Origin: Acidimicrobiaceae bacterium | Lineage (GTDB): Bacteria > Actinomycetota > Acidimicrobiia > Acidimicrobiales > RAAP-2 | DNA length: 64,000 bases | Reading direction: 5' to 3' | Assembly: GCA_003133685.1 (NCBI GenBank) | Contig: PKYQ01000030.1 | Coordinates: 40,131-104,130 of the forward strand | In this document: positions 26,347-34,594 of the stretch, piece by piece | How the letters are laid out: the number at the start of each line of letters is the position of its first letter | How positions within the stretch are numbered: position 1 is the first letter of the stretch | Notes under the pieces: generated by a model | The model's input: only the letters and a program-made list of their open reading frames with translations | Told to the model about the DNA's origin: nothing | The model's database searches: none | Program-made: the position numbers and the translations under genes

Positions 26347-27278
26347 GTACCGAACACGTCGCGGTCGCGCTCGTCGGGCCCACGGCGTCCGGTAAGTCGG
26401 CGCTGGCGCACGCGTTGGCCTTCGATCACCACGACGAGGTGGAGATTCTCTGCGTCGACGCGATGACCGTTTATCGCGCCATGGACCTCGGTACGGCCAA
26501 GCCCACCCACGCCGAACGCAGCGAAGTGAGCTATCACCTCCTCGACCTCGTGGAACCGAGTGAAGAGTTCACCGTGGCCGAGTATCAAAAGGCCGCGCGC
26601 GTCGCGGCCGCGGACGTCTGGCGAGCGGGCCACAAGGTCCTCTACGTCGGAGGGACCGGCCTCTACGGGCGAGCGGTGCTGGACAACCTCGCCATACCCG
26701 GACAGTTTCCCCACGTACGCGCGCTGCTCGAAGAACGGGCGCACGAGGAGTTGCCGGCGCTCTACGCCGAACTCGAGATGCTCGATCCATTGGCGGCGAG
26801 TCGAATGGAGGCGACGAACGCGCGTCGCGTCGTGCGCGCGCTCGAAGTCACCCTGGGCGCGGGCCGGCCGTTCTCTTCCTACGGGGAGGGCCTCGTCGCC
26901 TACGGTCCGGCGCGTGTCGTCCAAGTCGCCTTGCAGAGTGACTTCGAGCAGTTGGACCTGCGTATTGCCGAACGCTTTCGCGCGTGGATGGATCAGGGGC
27001 TGCTCGAGGAAGTCGCGGCGTTGGCGGGTGCGCCCGGCGGGCTGAGTCGCACGGCGCGCCAGGCCGTTGGATACCGCGAACTCTTGCGACACATAGAAGA
27101 GGGCGCTGACCTAGAGGCGTGCGTGGATGACGCGATCATTCAGAGCCGACGTCTGGCCCGTCGACAGCGCTCGTGGTTCTTGCGCGACCCCCGGATCGAG
27201 TGGTTCGACGACGCCCACGAAGCGCGCGCACGTCTGCTCGCCGTGCTGAATGGTCCCGACGGGTACGTGCGAGACTAG
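26343..27278 (+). CDS. miaA: tRNA dimethylallyltransferase MiaA
   Basis: Transfers a dimethylallyl group from DMAPP to A37 of tRNAs, linking to the isoprenoid pathway (ispG in this window). P-loop GPTASGKSAL at about residues 12-21, DAMTVYRAMDLGTAKP, GGTGLYGRAVLD and the C-terminal RQAVGYREL and RRLARRQRSWFLRD segments are all present. 311 residues. GTG start within the miaB stop. dapF follows after 5 bases. Confidence 0.95.
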   Translation: MSTEHVAVALVGPTASGKSALAHALAFDHHDEVEILCVDAMTVYRAMDLGTAKPTHAERSEVSYHLLDLVEPSEEFTVAEYQKAARVAAADVWRAGHKVLYVGGTGLYGRAVLDNLAIPGQFPHVRALLEERAHEELPALYAELEMLDPLAASRMEATNARRVVRALEVTLGAGRPFSSYGEGLVAYGPARVVQVALQSDFEQLDLRIAERFRAWMDQGLLEEVAALAGAPGGLSRTARQAVGYRELLRHIEEGADLEACVDDAIIQSRRLARRQRSWFLRDPRIEWFDDAHEARARLLAVLNGPDGYVRD

Positions 27279-27283
27279 AAGAA

Positions 27284-28051
27284 ATGGCCCTGCGATCTCT
27301 CCAGAAATGGCACGGTGCGGGGAACGATTTCCTCGTAGAAGTGAGCGAACACGGTACCGCGCCGTGGTGGGACGCGACACGCGCCCGAGCGGTCTGTGAT
27401 CGCACGACGGGCATCGGCGCCGACGGACTCTTGCTCGCCACGTTGGGATCTGAAGTCTCGATGACGCTCTATAACGCCGACGGCTCCGACGCCGAGATGT
27501 CGGGCAACGGCATTCGGTGCCTCGCCGCTGCCGTTCGGCGAACCACGAACGGCACCTGGGACACGCTGGAGGTTCAGACGGTCGCGGGACTTCGCACCGT
27601 GACCCTGAAGATGGAAGAGACCTCCGGGTACGGCAGCGTCGACATGGGCGACGTGACATTCGGTGAAACGTTGCCCGGCACGCTCGGGGTCGCCTACGTG
27701 GGTAATCCCCACGTCGTCGTGCGCGATGACCCGAAGTGGACGGACGCCATGCGTGAAGAGTTGGCCGAGGAACTGTCGCTCGATTTGGACGGCGTCAACG
27801 TCGAATTCGTGACCATTGAGAGCGACGATCACCTGTCGATCAAGGTGATCGAGCGCGGCGTCGGCTGGACGAGAGCCTGCGGGACCGGGACGTGTGCGGT
27901 GGTCGCGGTCGCGCATCGCGACGAGATGTGCGGCACTGACGTCACGGTCGACAATCCTGGCGGCGCGTTGCATGTCACGCTGAACGGCGCTGCGGCGACA
28001 CTGAGTGGACCGGTGCAGTTCGTGGCGAACGTGGAATGGCTCGAAGCGTGA
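27284..28051 (+). CDS. dapF: Diaminopimelate epimerase DapF
   Basis: Interconverts LL- and meso-diaminopimelate, the cell-wall and lysine precursor. The two catalytic cysteines are in SGNGIRCLAA (C79) and RACGTGTCAV (about C199). N-terminal KWHGAGNDFLV is the family hallmark and fixes the ATG at 27284, with GAAGAAA just upstream. 255 residues. The 3' end overlaps the hflX start. Confidence 0.95.
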   Translation: MALRSLQKWHGAGNDFLVEVSEHGTAPWWDATRARAVCDRTTGIGADGLLLATLGSEVSMTLYNADGSDAEMSGNGIRCLAAAVRRTTNGTWDTLEVQTVAGLRTVTLKMEETSGYGSVDMGDVTFGETLPGTLGVAYVGNPHVVVRDDPKWTDAMREELAEELSLDLDGVNVEFVTIESDDHLSIKVIERGVGWTRACGTGTCAVVAVAHRDEMCGTDVTVDNPGGALHVTLNGAAATLSGPVQFVANVEWLEA

Positions 28052-29328
28052 CCTATATACCCAACACCCTCATCGACCGAACGATCCGCGAGAAGATCGT
28101 TCTCGTCGGAGTCCAGTTCCCGGGCGTCACCGAAGACGAACTCGACTACCAGCTCGACGAATTGGCGCTCCTCGTGGACACGGCCGGTGCCGACGTTGTG
28201 GCCCGCGTTCTCCAGCGGCGCGACTCACCCGATCCCGCGACGTTCGTCGGTTCGGGCAAGGTCCAAGAACTGAGAGAGATCTGCCTCGCGGTCGACTCCG
28301 ACACCGTGGTCTTCGAGCACAACCTCTCGCCGGCCCAACAACGCAACCTGGAGAAGATCCTCGGGCGGACCGCGATCGACCGTACCGCAGTGATCCTGGA
28401 CATCTTCGCCCAGAACGCCCGCACTCCCGAGGGCAAGGCACAAGTGGAGTTGGCCCTTTTGCAATACCGCTTGCCGCGTCTGCGTCGCGCCGGGGGATCC
28501 TTCTCCCAACAGGCCGGTGGCATTGGCACCCGGGGTCCTGGTGAGACCCAACTCGAGACGGACCGCCGCCGCCTCGTGAATCGGATCCACGCCATTCGCC
28601 GCGAACTAAAAGAGATTGATCGCACGCGCAACGTGCAGCGACAAGGTCGTCGGCGAGGCCGCCACCGAGAAGTGACCCTCGTCGGCTACACCAACGCCGG
28701 GAAGTCCTCGATGCTGAACGCCATAACCGACGCCGGCGTCGAAGTCGAGGATCGACTGTTCGTCACGCTCGATCCGCGCACGCGCCAGCGTCAACTGTCC
28801 GGTGGCGAGACCGTCCTGTTCACCGACACCGTCGGCTTCATTTCGAACCTGCCCCATGACCTCGTCGACGCGTTCATGTCGACGTTGAAATCGGTCCAAT
28901 GGGCCGACCTCTTAGTCCACGTGGTCGACGGCTCGAACGATCACGCCGAAGAACAGATCGCTGCCGTGCGCGAAGTATTGCGCGAGATTGACGCCGACCA
29001 CGTGCCTGAGTTGCTCGTCTTCAACAAGGCCGACGTGCCGGGCTCGCGGTCACGTGATTTGGCAAAGTTGCACGAAGGCAGCGTCTGGGTCTCGGCCGCG
29101 ACGCACGAGAACCTCGAGGCCGTAATCGCTACGATCGGTGATCGTCTGCGGGCCAACGACCGCGTGGTGACCCTGCATTTGCCGCTCGACCGCGGCGACT
29201 TGCTGGCGCGCGCGCACCGTGAAGGCGAGGTGGTCGATACGAAGATCACCGACGACAGCGTGGTGGTTCGCGTGCTACTCGATTCAGTGAGCGTGGCCCA
29301 CTTCGACGAGTGGCGGGTGCCGGCGTGA
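28048..29328 (+). CDS. hflX: Ribosome-associated GTPase HflX
   Basis: GTPase that binds the 50S subunit and splits stalled or stressed ribosomes. N-terminal HflX domain with FVGSGKVQELRE and FEHNLSPAQQRNLE, Gly-rich GIGTRGPGETQLETDRR, then G1 GYTNAGKSS, G3 DTVGFISNLP and G4 NKADVPG. I prefer GTG 28048, which gives the 4-base GTGA overlap with dapF seen at many junctions here; ATG 28036 is the alternative and adds four residues. Its stop overlaps the dapC start. Confidence 0.94.
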   Translation: MTYIPNTLIDRTIREKIVLVGVQFPGVTEDELDYQLDELALLVDTAGADVVARVLQRRDSPDPATFVGSGKVQELREICLAVDSDTVVFEHNLSPAQQRNLEKILGRTAIDRTAVILDIFAQNARTPEGKAQVELALLQYRLPRLRRAGGSFSQQAGGIGTRGPGETQLETDRRRLVNRIHAIRRELKEIDRTRNVQRQGRRRGRHREVTLVGYTNAGKSSMLNAITDAGVEVEDRLFVTLDPRTRQRQLSGGETVLFTDTVGFISNLPHDLVDAFMSTLKSVQWADLLVHVVDGSNDHAEEQIAAVREVLREIDADHVPELLVFNKADVPGSRSRDLAKLHEGSVWVSAATHENLEAVIATIGDRLRANDRVVTLHLPLDRGDLLARAHREGEVVDTKITDDSVVVRVLLDSVSVAHFDEWRVPA

Positions 29329-30428
29329 GTTTCACGCCACCCCCGTATCCCTACGAACGACTCGACGTCATACGGAAGCTCGCGTCGGTGCACGACGGAG
29401 GACCTATCGAGTGTTCGATCGGTACGCCGATTGACGCACCGCCGGAAGCGGTTCTCCAAGAGTTGGCGAAGGGTACGGGTGCGCGAGGCTATCCGACGTC
29501 GCAGGGTTCGAGTGACCTTCGCGACGCGGCCGCCGGGTGGATGCAGCGACGTTTCGGCGTCACGATCTCGAGCAACGACGTCGCGGCCTGCATCGGCACC
29601 AAGGAGTTCGTCGCCACTCTCGCGGGCTACCTGCACCTGCGTACGCCAGCACGCGACACGGTGTTGTATCCGGCGATCAGTTATCCGACCTACGCGATGG
29701 GCGCGACCCTGGCCGGACTGCGGCCGGTGCCGGTCAAAGTGCGTGACGGTCACCTCGATCTCGCGTCCATCGATCCCGACGACGTCGCGCGCGCGCTCGT
29801 CCTGTGGGGGAACTCGCCGTCGAACCCCACCGGCTACCTCGACGACCTCGAAGGAATCGCCGCGTGGGGCCGTCAGCACCGGGTGCTCGTGGCCAGTGAC
29901 GAGTGTTACGCGGAGTTCACGTGGGCCGGGCGACCGAGGTCGATCCTCGAACACGGTAGCGATGGCGTCCTCGCGGTGCATTCGTGCTCGAAACGATCGA
30001 ACCTGGCGGGCCTGCGCGCTGGCTTCTACGCCGGCGACGAAGAGTTGGTCGGCTTCCTCAAACTGGTGCGCCAGCACGCCGGCTTCATGGTGCCGGCCCC
30101 CGTGCAGGCCGCCGTCGCCGTCGCTTACAACGATGACGAACACGTGAACGTCCAACGTGAGCGATATCGGCGTCGATTGGTGTTGATGTCCGGCGCGCTT
30201 CGCGACTTCGGCGTCGACGCCCCGATGCCCGAAGGCTCGTTCTATCTCTGGTGCTCGAAGGAGGGTCTCGACGGATGGGCGTTGGCGAGTGAGATCGCCG
30301 AGCGCTCGGCACTCGTGGTCAGTCCCGGCGAACTCTACGGTGAGGATGGTCGAGATTTCGTACGACTCGCGGTCGTGCAGAGCGATGAGCGACTCGAGTT
30401 AGCCGCCTCGAGACTCCGGGGCGCCTGA
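29325..30428 (+). CDS. dapC: N-succinyldiaminopimelate aminotransferase DapC
   Basis: PLP-dependent class I/II aminotransferase expected to convert N-succinyl-2-amino-6-ketopimelate to N-succinyl-LL-DAP with glutamate. Seen: ISYPTYAMGA, the WGNSPSNPTGYL Asn/Pro motif, ASDECYAEFTW and the PLP-Lys in HSCSKRSNLAGLRAGF. A position between dapF/hflX and dapD supports the DAP role over other aminotransferases. GTG 29325 overlaps the hflX stop by 4 bases; 367 residues. Confidence 0.9.
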   Translation: MSFTPPPYPYERLDVIRKLASVHDGGPIECSIGTPIDAPPEAVLQELAKGTGARGYPTSQGSSDLRDAAAGWMQRRFGVTISSNDVAACIGTKEFVATLAGYLHLRTPARDTVLYPAISYPTYAMGATLAGLRPVPVKVRDGHLDLASIDPDDVARALVLWGNSPSNPTGYLDDLEGIAAWGRQHRVLVASDECYAEFTWAGRPRSILEHGSDGVLAVHSCSKRSNLAGLRAGFYAGDEELVGFLKLVRQHAGFMVPAPVQAAVAVAYNDDEHVNVQRERYRRRLVLMSGALRDFGVDAPMPEGSFYLWCSKEGLDGWALASEIAERSALVVSPGELYGEDGRDFVRLAVVQSDERLELAASRLRGA

Positions 30429-30438
30429 ACCTCGCCAG

Positions 30439-30444
30439 TACGAT
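30439..30444 (+). promoter_or_regulatory. -10 box for leaderless dapD transcript
   Basis: TACGAT ends 6 bases before the dapD ATG (30451) in a noncoding gap of 22 bases; no ribosome site is seen. It would give dapD-dapE their own transcript. Confidence 0.55.
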
Positions 30445-30450
30445 GGCGTA

Positions 30451-31275
30451 ATGAGCGATCTCGAAACTCGCATCAATCAGTGGTTCGACCACATCACCGA
30501 GATGACGCCCGAAAACGTCGAGGCGCGTCGTGACGTGGAACTGGTGATCACCAAACTGGACGACGGACAGGTGCGCGTCGCCGAGATCGGACCATCGGGC
30601 GACGTCGTCGTGCACGAATGGGTCCGCAAGGCGATCTTGTTGCTCTTTCGCCTTCGCGGACTCGAGAGAGCCGAAGTCGGACCGTTCGAATACTTCGATC
30701 GACTGGAATTGAAGCGCGACTATGAGCGGCGCGGCGTGCGCGTGGTGCCCGGTGCGTCGGCGCGGCGAGGGAGTTTTCTCAGCCGCGGCGTCATCTTGAT
30801 GCCGAGTTACGTCAACATTGGTGCCTGGGTCGGAGAAAACACGATGGTCGACACGTGGGCGACGGTCGGCAGTTGCGCTCAAATCGGCTCGAACGTGCAC
30901 CTCTCCGGCGGCGTCGGCATCGGAGGAGTTCTCGAACCGGCGAATGCACTTCCAGTCGTGATCGAAGACGACGCGTTCATCGGTAGTCGCTGCATGGTCA
31001 CTGAGGGCGCGCGCGTCGGTCGGGGCTCTGTTCTGGGCGTCGGTACGGCACTCGGTCCGTCGATTCCCGTGATTGACGCCGCCACGGGAGAGGAAGTGTC
31101 GCGTGGCTACGTACCCGACTACTGCGTGGCGGTCTCGGCGAATCGCAAGCGAGTGTTTGAGGGCGGGGAGTTCTATTTGCCGTGTGTGCTCATCATTCGA
31201 CGCCTGAATGAGGGTGAGCGGCATAACAAAACCGCCCTCAATGACATTCTTCGCGAACACGGCGTCGCCACGTGA
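30451..31275 (+). CDS. dapD: Tetrahydrodipicolinate N-succinyltransferase DapD, Escherichia coli-like type
   Basis: Succinylates tetrahydrodipicolinate with succinyl-CoA. Left-handed beta-helix acyltransferase: hexapeptide repeats from about residue 100 (SRGVILMPSYVNIGAWVGENTMVDTWATVGS) through GVLEPANALPVVIEDDAFIGSR. At 274 residues and with these motifs it matches the proteobacterial form (E. coli DapD is also 274) more than the longer mycobacterial form. This points to the succinylase branch, in agreement with dapC and dapE on either side. dapE overlaps by 4 bases. Confidence 0.93.
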   Translation: MSDLETRINQWFDHITEMTPENVEARRDVELVITKLDDGQVRVAEIGPSGDVVVHEWVRKAILLLFRLRGLERAEVGPFEYFDRLELKRDYERRGVRVVPGASARRGSFLSRGVILMPSYVNIGAWVGENTMVDTWATVGSCAQIGSNVHLSGGVGIGGVLEPANALPVVIEDDAFIGSRCMVTEGARVGRGSVLGVGTALGPSIPVIDAATGEEVSRGYVPDYCVAVSANRKRVFEGGEFYLPCVLIIRRLNEGERHNKTALNDILREHGVAT

Positions 31276-32321
31276 GCCGATTGGATGACGCGCTCGCGCT
31301 CGTAGCCATTGATTCGGTGAGCCGCGGCGAAGCAGCGATCGCCCATCACGTCGCGGTCGTAGTAGGTCGTAATCCTGATCTCGACGTGGAGCGAATCGGT
31401 GACAACGTGGTTGCGCGAACGACGGGTCATCACGCGACGCGACTTCTGGTCGCCGGACACCTCGACACGGTGCCCGGCGACTCAAGTGCGGCGACGATCG
31501 TGGGCGACGAACTTCGTGGCGTCGGCGCTTGCGACATGAAGGGTTCGTTGTCGGTGATGCTCGAGTTGGCGTCAACACCGACACCTCGATCCGTGGAAGT
31601 CACCTGGGTTTTCTACGCGCGCGAAGAGATTTCGCGAAGCGACTCCGGGCTGTTAGAAATTGCTGAACTTCGCCCCGAGCTGTTGGACGCGGACGCCGCG
31701 ATCCTCGCCGAGCCGACCAATGGTCGCGTCGAGGCGGGGTGCCAGGGCACGTTACGGGTGATGGTGGAGATGACCGGTGCACGTGCTCATACGGCGCGAC
31801 CGTTCGCCGGGCGTAACGCCATCCATCGATTGGGCGACGTGATAACGAAAGTGGCGAGCTACGAACCGCGCGCGACCGTGATCGACGGCATCGAATTCGT
31901 CGAACAGCTTCAGGTCGTGGACATCGTTGGGGGAGTGGCGCCGAACGTGGTGCCCGATCGAGCGACTTGCACGCTGAATCATCGAGTCGCTCCCGATCGA
32001 ACGAAGGACGAAGCAGGGTCGTGGCTCATCGAGTTTCTCGCTGAGGTTACTGACGAGGGCGACACGGTCCGCGTTGTTGACTGGGCGCCGTCGTCACCGC
32101 CATCGATGGCCAATGAACGCCTCACTACATTGGTTGAGCTCACGGGCGAGGCGCCACTGGGAAAGGTCGGCTGGACCGATGTCGCGACATTCGCCGAACT
32201 GAAGATCCCCGCCACGAACTTCGGAGCCGGTGATCCACTACTGGCTCATCGAAGTGATGAGTTCGTGACGTTGGCGCAGTTGGATCAATTCGCAACCGTA
32301 CTCACCGCCTGGCTGCAATGA
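31272..32321 (+). CDS. dapE: Succinyl-diaminopimelate desuccinylase DapE
   Basis: M20-family di-zinc hydrolase that removes succinate from N-succinyl-LL-DAP. Metal ligands are visible in AGHLDTVPGD, GACDMKGSLSVML, YAREEIS and AEPTN, with the dimerisation domain between. 349 residues, shorter than the proteobacterial enzyme (about 375) but typical of actinobacteria. GTG start inside the dapD stop (GTGA). Last gene of the long plus-strand cluster; lexA is convergent 42 bases downstream, with no clear terminator. Confidence 0.92.
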   Translation: MSRLDDALALVAIDSVSRGEAAIAHHVAVVVGRNPDLDVERIGDNVVARTTGHHATRLLVAGHLDTVPGDSSAATIVGDELRGVGACDMKGSLSVMLELASTPTPRSVEVTWVFYAREEISRSDSGLLEIAELRPELLDADAAILAEPTNGRVEAGCQGTLRVMVEMTGARAHTARPFAGRNAIHRLGDVITKVASYEPRATVIDGIEFVEQLQVVDIVGGVAPNVVPDRATCTLNHRVAPDRTKDEAGSWLIEFLAEVTDEGDTVRVVDWAPSSPPSMANERLTTLVELTGEAPLGKVGWTDVATFAELKIPATNFGAGDPLLAHRSDEFVTLAQLDQFATVLTAWLQ

Positions 32322-32363
32322 GTTGCTGGAAGGTTGAATCTCTACAAGAGAGATCCAACGGTC

Positions 32364-32987
32364 TTAGTAACTGCGTAAAACCGAAATGACCTTGCCGAAG
32401 AGGAAGACGTCACGTGCGTCGAACTCCATTGGCTCCATCGTCGAGTTCTCCGGCTTCAAGACGACGCGAGTTCCTTGCGGAAAGTAACGCTTTACCGTCG
32501 CCTCACCACCCGGAATCTCGGCGACCACAATTTCGCCCTTATTGGCCGAGGTCTGGCGTTGCACGACGACGTAGTCGCCCGGCAAGATGCCCGCTTCAAT
32601 CATGGATTCGCCGCGGACCTCTAAGACGAAACTGTCGCCGCGACCGGCGAACTGCTCGGGTATCGACATGAGTTCGTGGGCGATCTCCTGGGCGAGGACG
32701 CCGGTACCGGCCGCGACGTCCCCCACGAAGGGGATGTAGCGGATGCGCTGATCGGGTGCGGGGTTCTCCACGTCGAGACGAACGGTGAGCGTGCGGGGCT
32801 GCTGCGGATTCTTTTCTATGAAGCCGGCACGCTTTAGCACCTCGATGTGATTGGCGACGGTCGCGGGCGATTTCAGTCCAACGTGATCACCGATCTCTCG
32901 GATGGTCGGAGGGAAGTTCCGCTCGCGCTGACAGGTGATGATGAATTCAAGGATCTGGCGACGCATGGGAGTCAATACTTCAGCCAC
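32364..32987 (-). CDS. lexA: SOS repressor LexA
   Basis: Represses DNA-damage genes until RecA-stimulated self-cleavage. Winged-helix N-terminus (PPTIREIGDHVGLKSPATVANHIEVLKR), cleavage site A93-G94 in VAAGTG, catalytic S128 (RGESMIEAG) and K166 (EATVKRY). 207 residues. GTG start with AAAGGA upstream. Two SOS boxes lie in its promoter, so it is autoregulated. It is separated here from its usual actinobacterial neighbours, the LysM-protein gene and nrdR, which occur at 57.5 kb with their own SOS boxes. Confidence 0.96.
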   Translation of the reverse strand: MAEVLTPMRRQILEFIITCQRERNFPPTIREIGDHVGLKSPATVANHIEVLKRAGFIEKNPQQPRTLTVRLDVENPAPDQRIRYIPFVGDVAAGTGVLAQEIAHELMSIPEQFAGRGDSFVLEVRGESMIEAGILPGDYVVVQRQTSANKGEIVVAEIPGGEATVKRYFPQGTRVVLKPENSTMEPMEFDARDVFLFGKVISVLRSY

Positions 32988-33004
32988 GGGTTTCCTTTCC
33001 GGTA

Positions 33005-33018
33005 CGAACAGTTGTTCG
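33005..33018 (-). promoter_or_regulatory. LexA box 1 of lexA
   Basis: CGAAC-AGTT-GTTCG, a perfect match to the Gram-positive SOS box CGAAC-N4-GTTCG. It sits just downstream of the predicted lexA -10, over the transcription start. Confidence 0.9.
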
Positions 33019-33019
33019 T

Positions 33020-33048
33020 AGGTTACCCCAGAAGTGGTCCAAAATCAA
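33020..33048 (-). promoter_or_regulatory. lexA promoter
   Basis: On the minus strand TTGATT (33043-33048), a 17-base spacer and TAACCT (33020-33025). The two LexA boxes flank and overlap it, one at the -35 and one after the -10. Confidence 0.6.
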
Positions 33049-33059
33049 ACACCTGTTCG
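33046..33059 (-). promoter_or_regulatory. LexA box 2 of lexA, degenerate
   Basis: CAAAC-ACCT-GTTCG differs from the SOS consensus at one position. It overlaps the predicted -35 of lexA, 27 bases upstream of box 1. Confidence 0.55.
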
Positions 33060-33224
33060 TAGTCAATTGGAGGAATTGGAATTAATGGCACTGCGTCCAA
33101 AGTTCGCCCAGGGCGCAATGTCAGGGCAGCGGTGTGTCGAGCGTCGTGATGAGCGAATCAATGGCTTGTTAATGAATGGCGTATGAACACAGCGTTACCG
33201 CATCACTAAGAATTTACCCCGACC

Positions 33225-33252
33225 TTACATTCCGTTCACCCAATGCTAAGTT
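33225..33252 (+). promoter_or_regulatory. Possible livK promoter
   Basis: TTACAT (33225-33230), 16 bases, TAAGTT (33247-33252), about 40 bases before the livK ATG. The remainder of the lexA-livK gap (33060-33224) shows no gene that I can support. Confidence 0.4.
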
Positions 33253-33293
33253 CTCGTGATGGCGAATGCCGAAATGTTCCGAGAGGGGAATAG

Positions 33294-34496
33294 ATGAATC
33301 ATAAATTTACTAAGTTGACCACGCTGGTCGCTGTGGGAGCGCTGACACTTTCGGGTGCTGTGATGACATTGGGATCGGGCGCGGGAGCGGCCACAAAAAA
33401 GATTCCCACCTACACAATTGGCTTCCAAGGCGTACTCTCGGGCGGTGCCGCGAGTCTCGGTATTCCTGAGAAGGACGGTACAACTGTCGCCGTGGATCTG
33501 TGGAACGCCAATAAGAATCGTAAGTTCAATATCAAGATGATTTCTGGCGACGACCAGTGCGACCCTACGGTTGCTCCTTCGGTTGCGACGCAGCTCAGCT
33601 CGAATAAGAAGGTTCTGGCAATTGTCGGGCCATCATGCTCGGGTGCGACATTGGCTTCGCTTCCCATCTATGGCCCCTCGGGCATGGCTGTCGTAAGTCC
33701 CTCGGCAACGAATCCTCCGCTGACGACGCCGGCTGATGACCCTGACAACATCTATTTCCGCGACGTGGCAAATGACTCGGTTCAGGGCCCGGCAGACGGA
33801 AACTATCTGGCAAAGACGTTGAAGAAGACCACCATTGAAGTGATCAATGACGCCAGTACGTACGGTGCGGGCTTGGCGACGCAGGTTGCTGCTCAGGCCA
33901 CTGCAGACGGTGCAACGGTGACCACAGCGACGTTGCCGAGCACGACCGCTTGTGGAAACGGTGGAACGGGTACGAACGACCAGATCACGATTCCATCAGG
34001 TGTCACCGCAGTGTTCTACGGTGGTTACTACTGTGACTTTGCCGAAATGACCGATGTGGTGCGTACGGCGGGTTACACCGGAGTTCTAATGAGTGGTGAC
34101 GGATCAGATGAGCCGGCCTACATTACGGACCTATCTAAGGCTTCCGATGGTAGTGGTGTGTATCTCACCTGTGCTTGCTCGACCGTAGGTAGCACGACTG
34201 CAGCCGGCAAGGCTTTCGTCAACGAATATCAGAAGTTGTTCAAGACGGCCCCAGGTGCGTACGCTCCAGAGTCGTACGACGCCGCGAACATGGAATTTAC
34301 CGCGATGACCAAGATTCCAAAGGTCACACGAAAGGCCATCACGGCGGAGTTGAAGAAGCTCACGTACAAGGGAATTACGAAGACAATTAAATTCTCCGCG
34401 ACTGGCGATGTCACGTCAAAGGCAATTTATGTCTCACAAGTAGTCCTTAAGAACGGCAAATACATTATCAATCAGATTGCATCAACTACGCCGTAG
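33294..34496 (+). CDS. livK: Branched-chain amino acid ABC transporter, substrate-binding protein
   Basis: Extracytoplasmic receptor of a LivKHMGF importer. Signal peptide about 1-32 (MNHKFTKLTTLVAVGALTLSG, ending GAGAA); then the periplasmic-binding type I fold with GVLSGGAASLGIPEKDG, GPSCSGATLASLPIYG and YAPESYDAANM. 400 residues. ATG with GAGAGGGG upstream. It recognises leucine/isoleucine/valine in the archetype, but relatives bind other amino acids, amides or urea, so the ligand is open. Base composition is more AT-rich than the core genes. A strong hairpin separates it from livH, which would allow much higher receptor than permease synthesis. Confidence 0.9.
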   Translation: MNHKFTKLTTLVAVGALTLSGAVMTLGSGAGAATKKIPTYTIGFQGVLSGGAASLGIPEKDGTTVAVDLWNANKNRKFNIKMISGDDQCDPTVAPSVATQLSSNKKVLAIVGPSCSGATLASLPIYGPSGMAVVSPSATNPPLTTPADDPDNIYFRDVANDSVQGPADGNYLAKTLKKTTIEVINDASTYGAGLATQVAAQATADGATVTTATLPSTTACGNGGTGTNDQITIPSGVTAVFYGGYYCDFAEMTDVVRTAGYTGVLMSGDGSDEPAYITDLSKASDGSGVYLTCACSTVGSTTAAGKAFVNEYQKLFKTAPGAYAPESYDAANMEFTAMTKIPKVTRKAITAELKKLTYKGITKTIKFSATGDVTSKAIYVSQVVLKNGKYIINQIASTTP

Positions 34497-34520
34497 TCGT
34501 ACGACATAGGTTCGTTGATT

Positions 34521-34552
34521 CAGTTTGTGGGAACGGCCGTTCCCACAAACTG
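34521..34552 (+). terminator. Perfect 16-bp inverted repeat between livK and livH
   Basis: CAGTTTGTGGGAACGG (34521-34536) is followed directly by its exact reverse complement to 34552; one further T-A pair extends it. There is no clear T-run. It probably protects the livK message 3' end or partly terminates, lowering livHMGF expression relative to livK. Confidence 0.6.
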
Positions 34553-34594
34553 AGTTATGTTCAATGAAACGCTTAGTCATTCAAAAGGGCCGGA

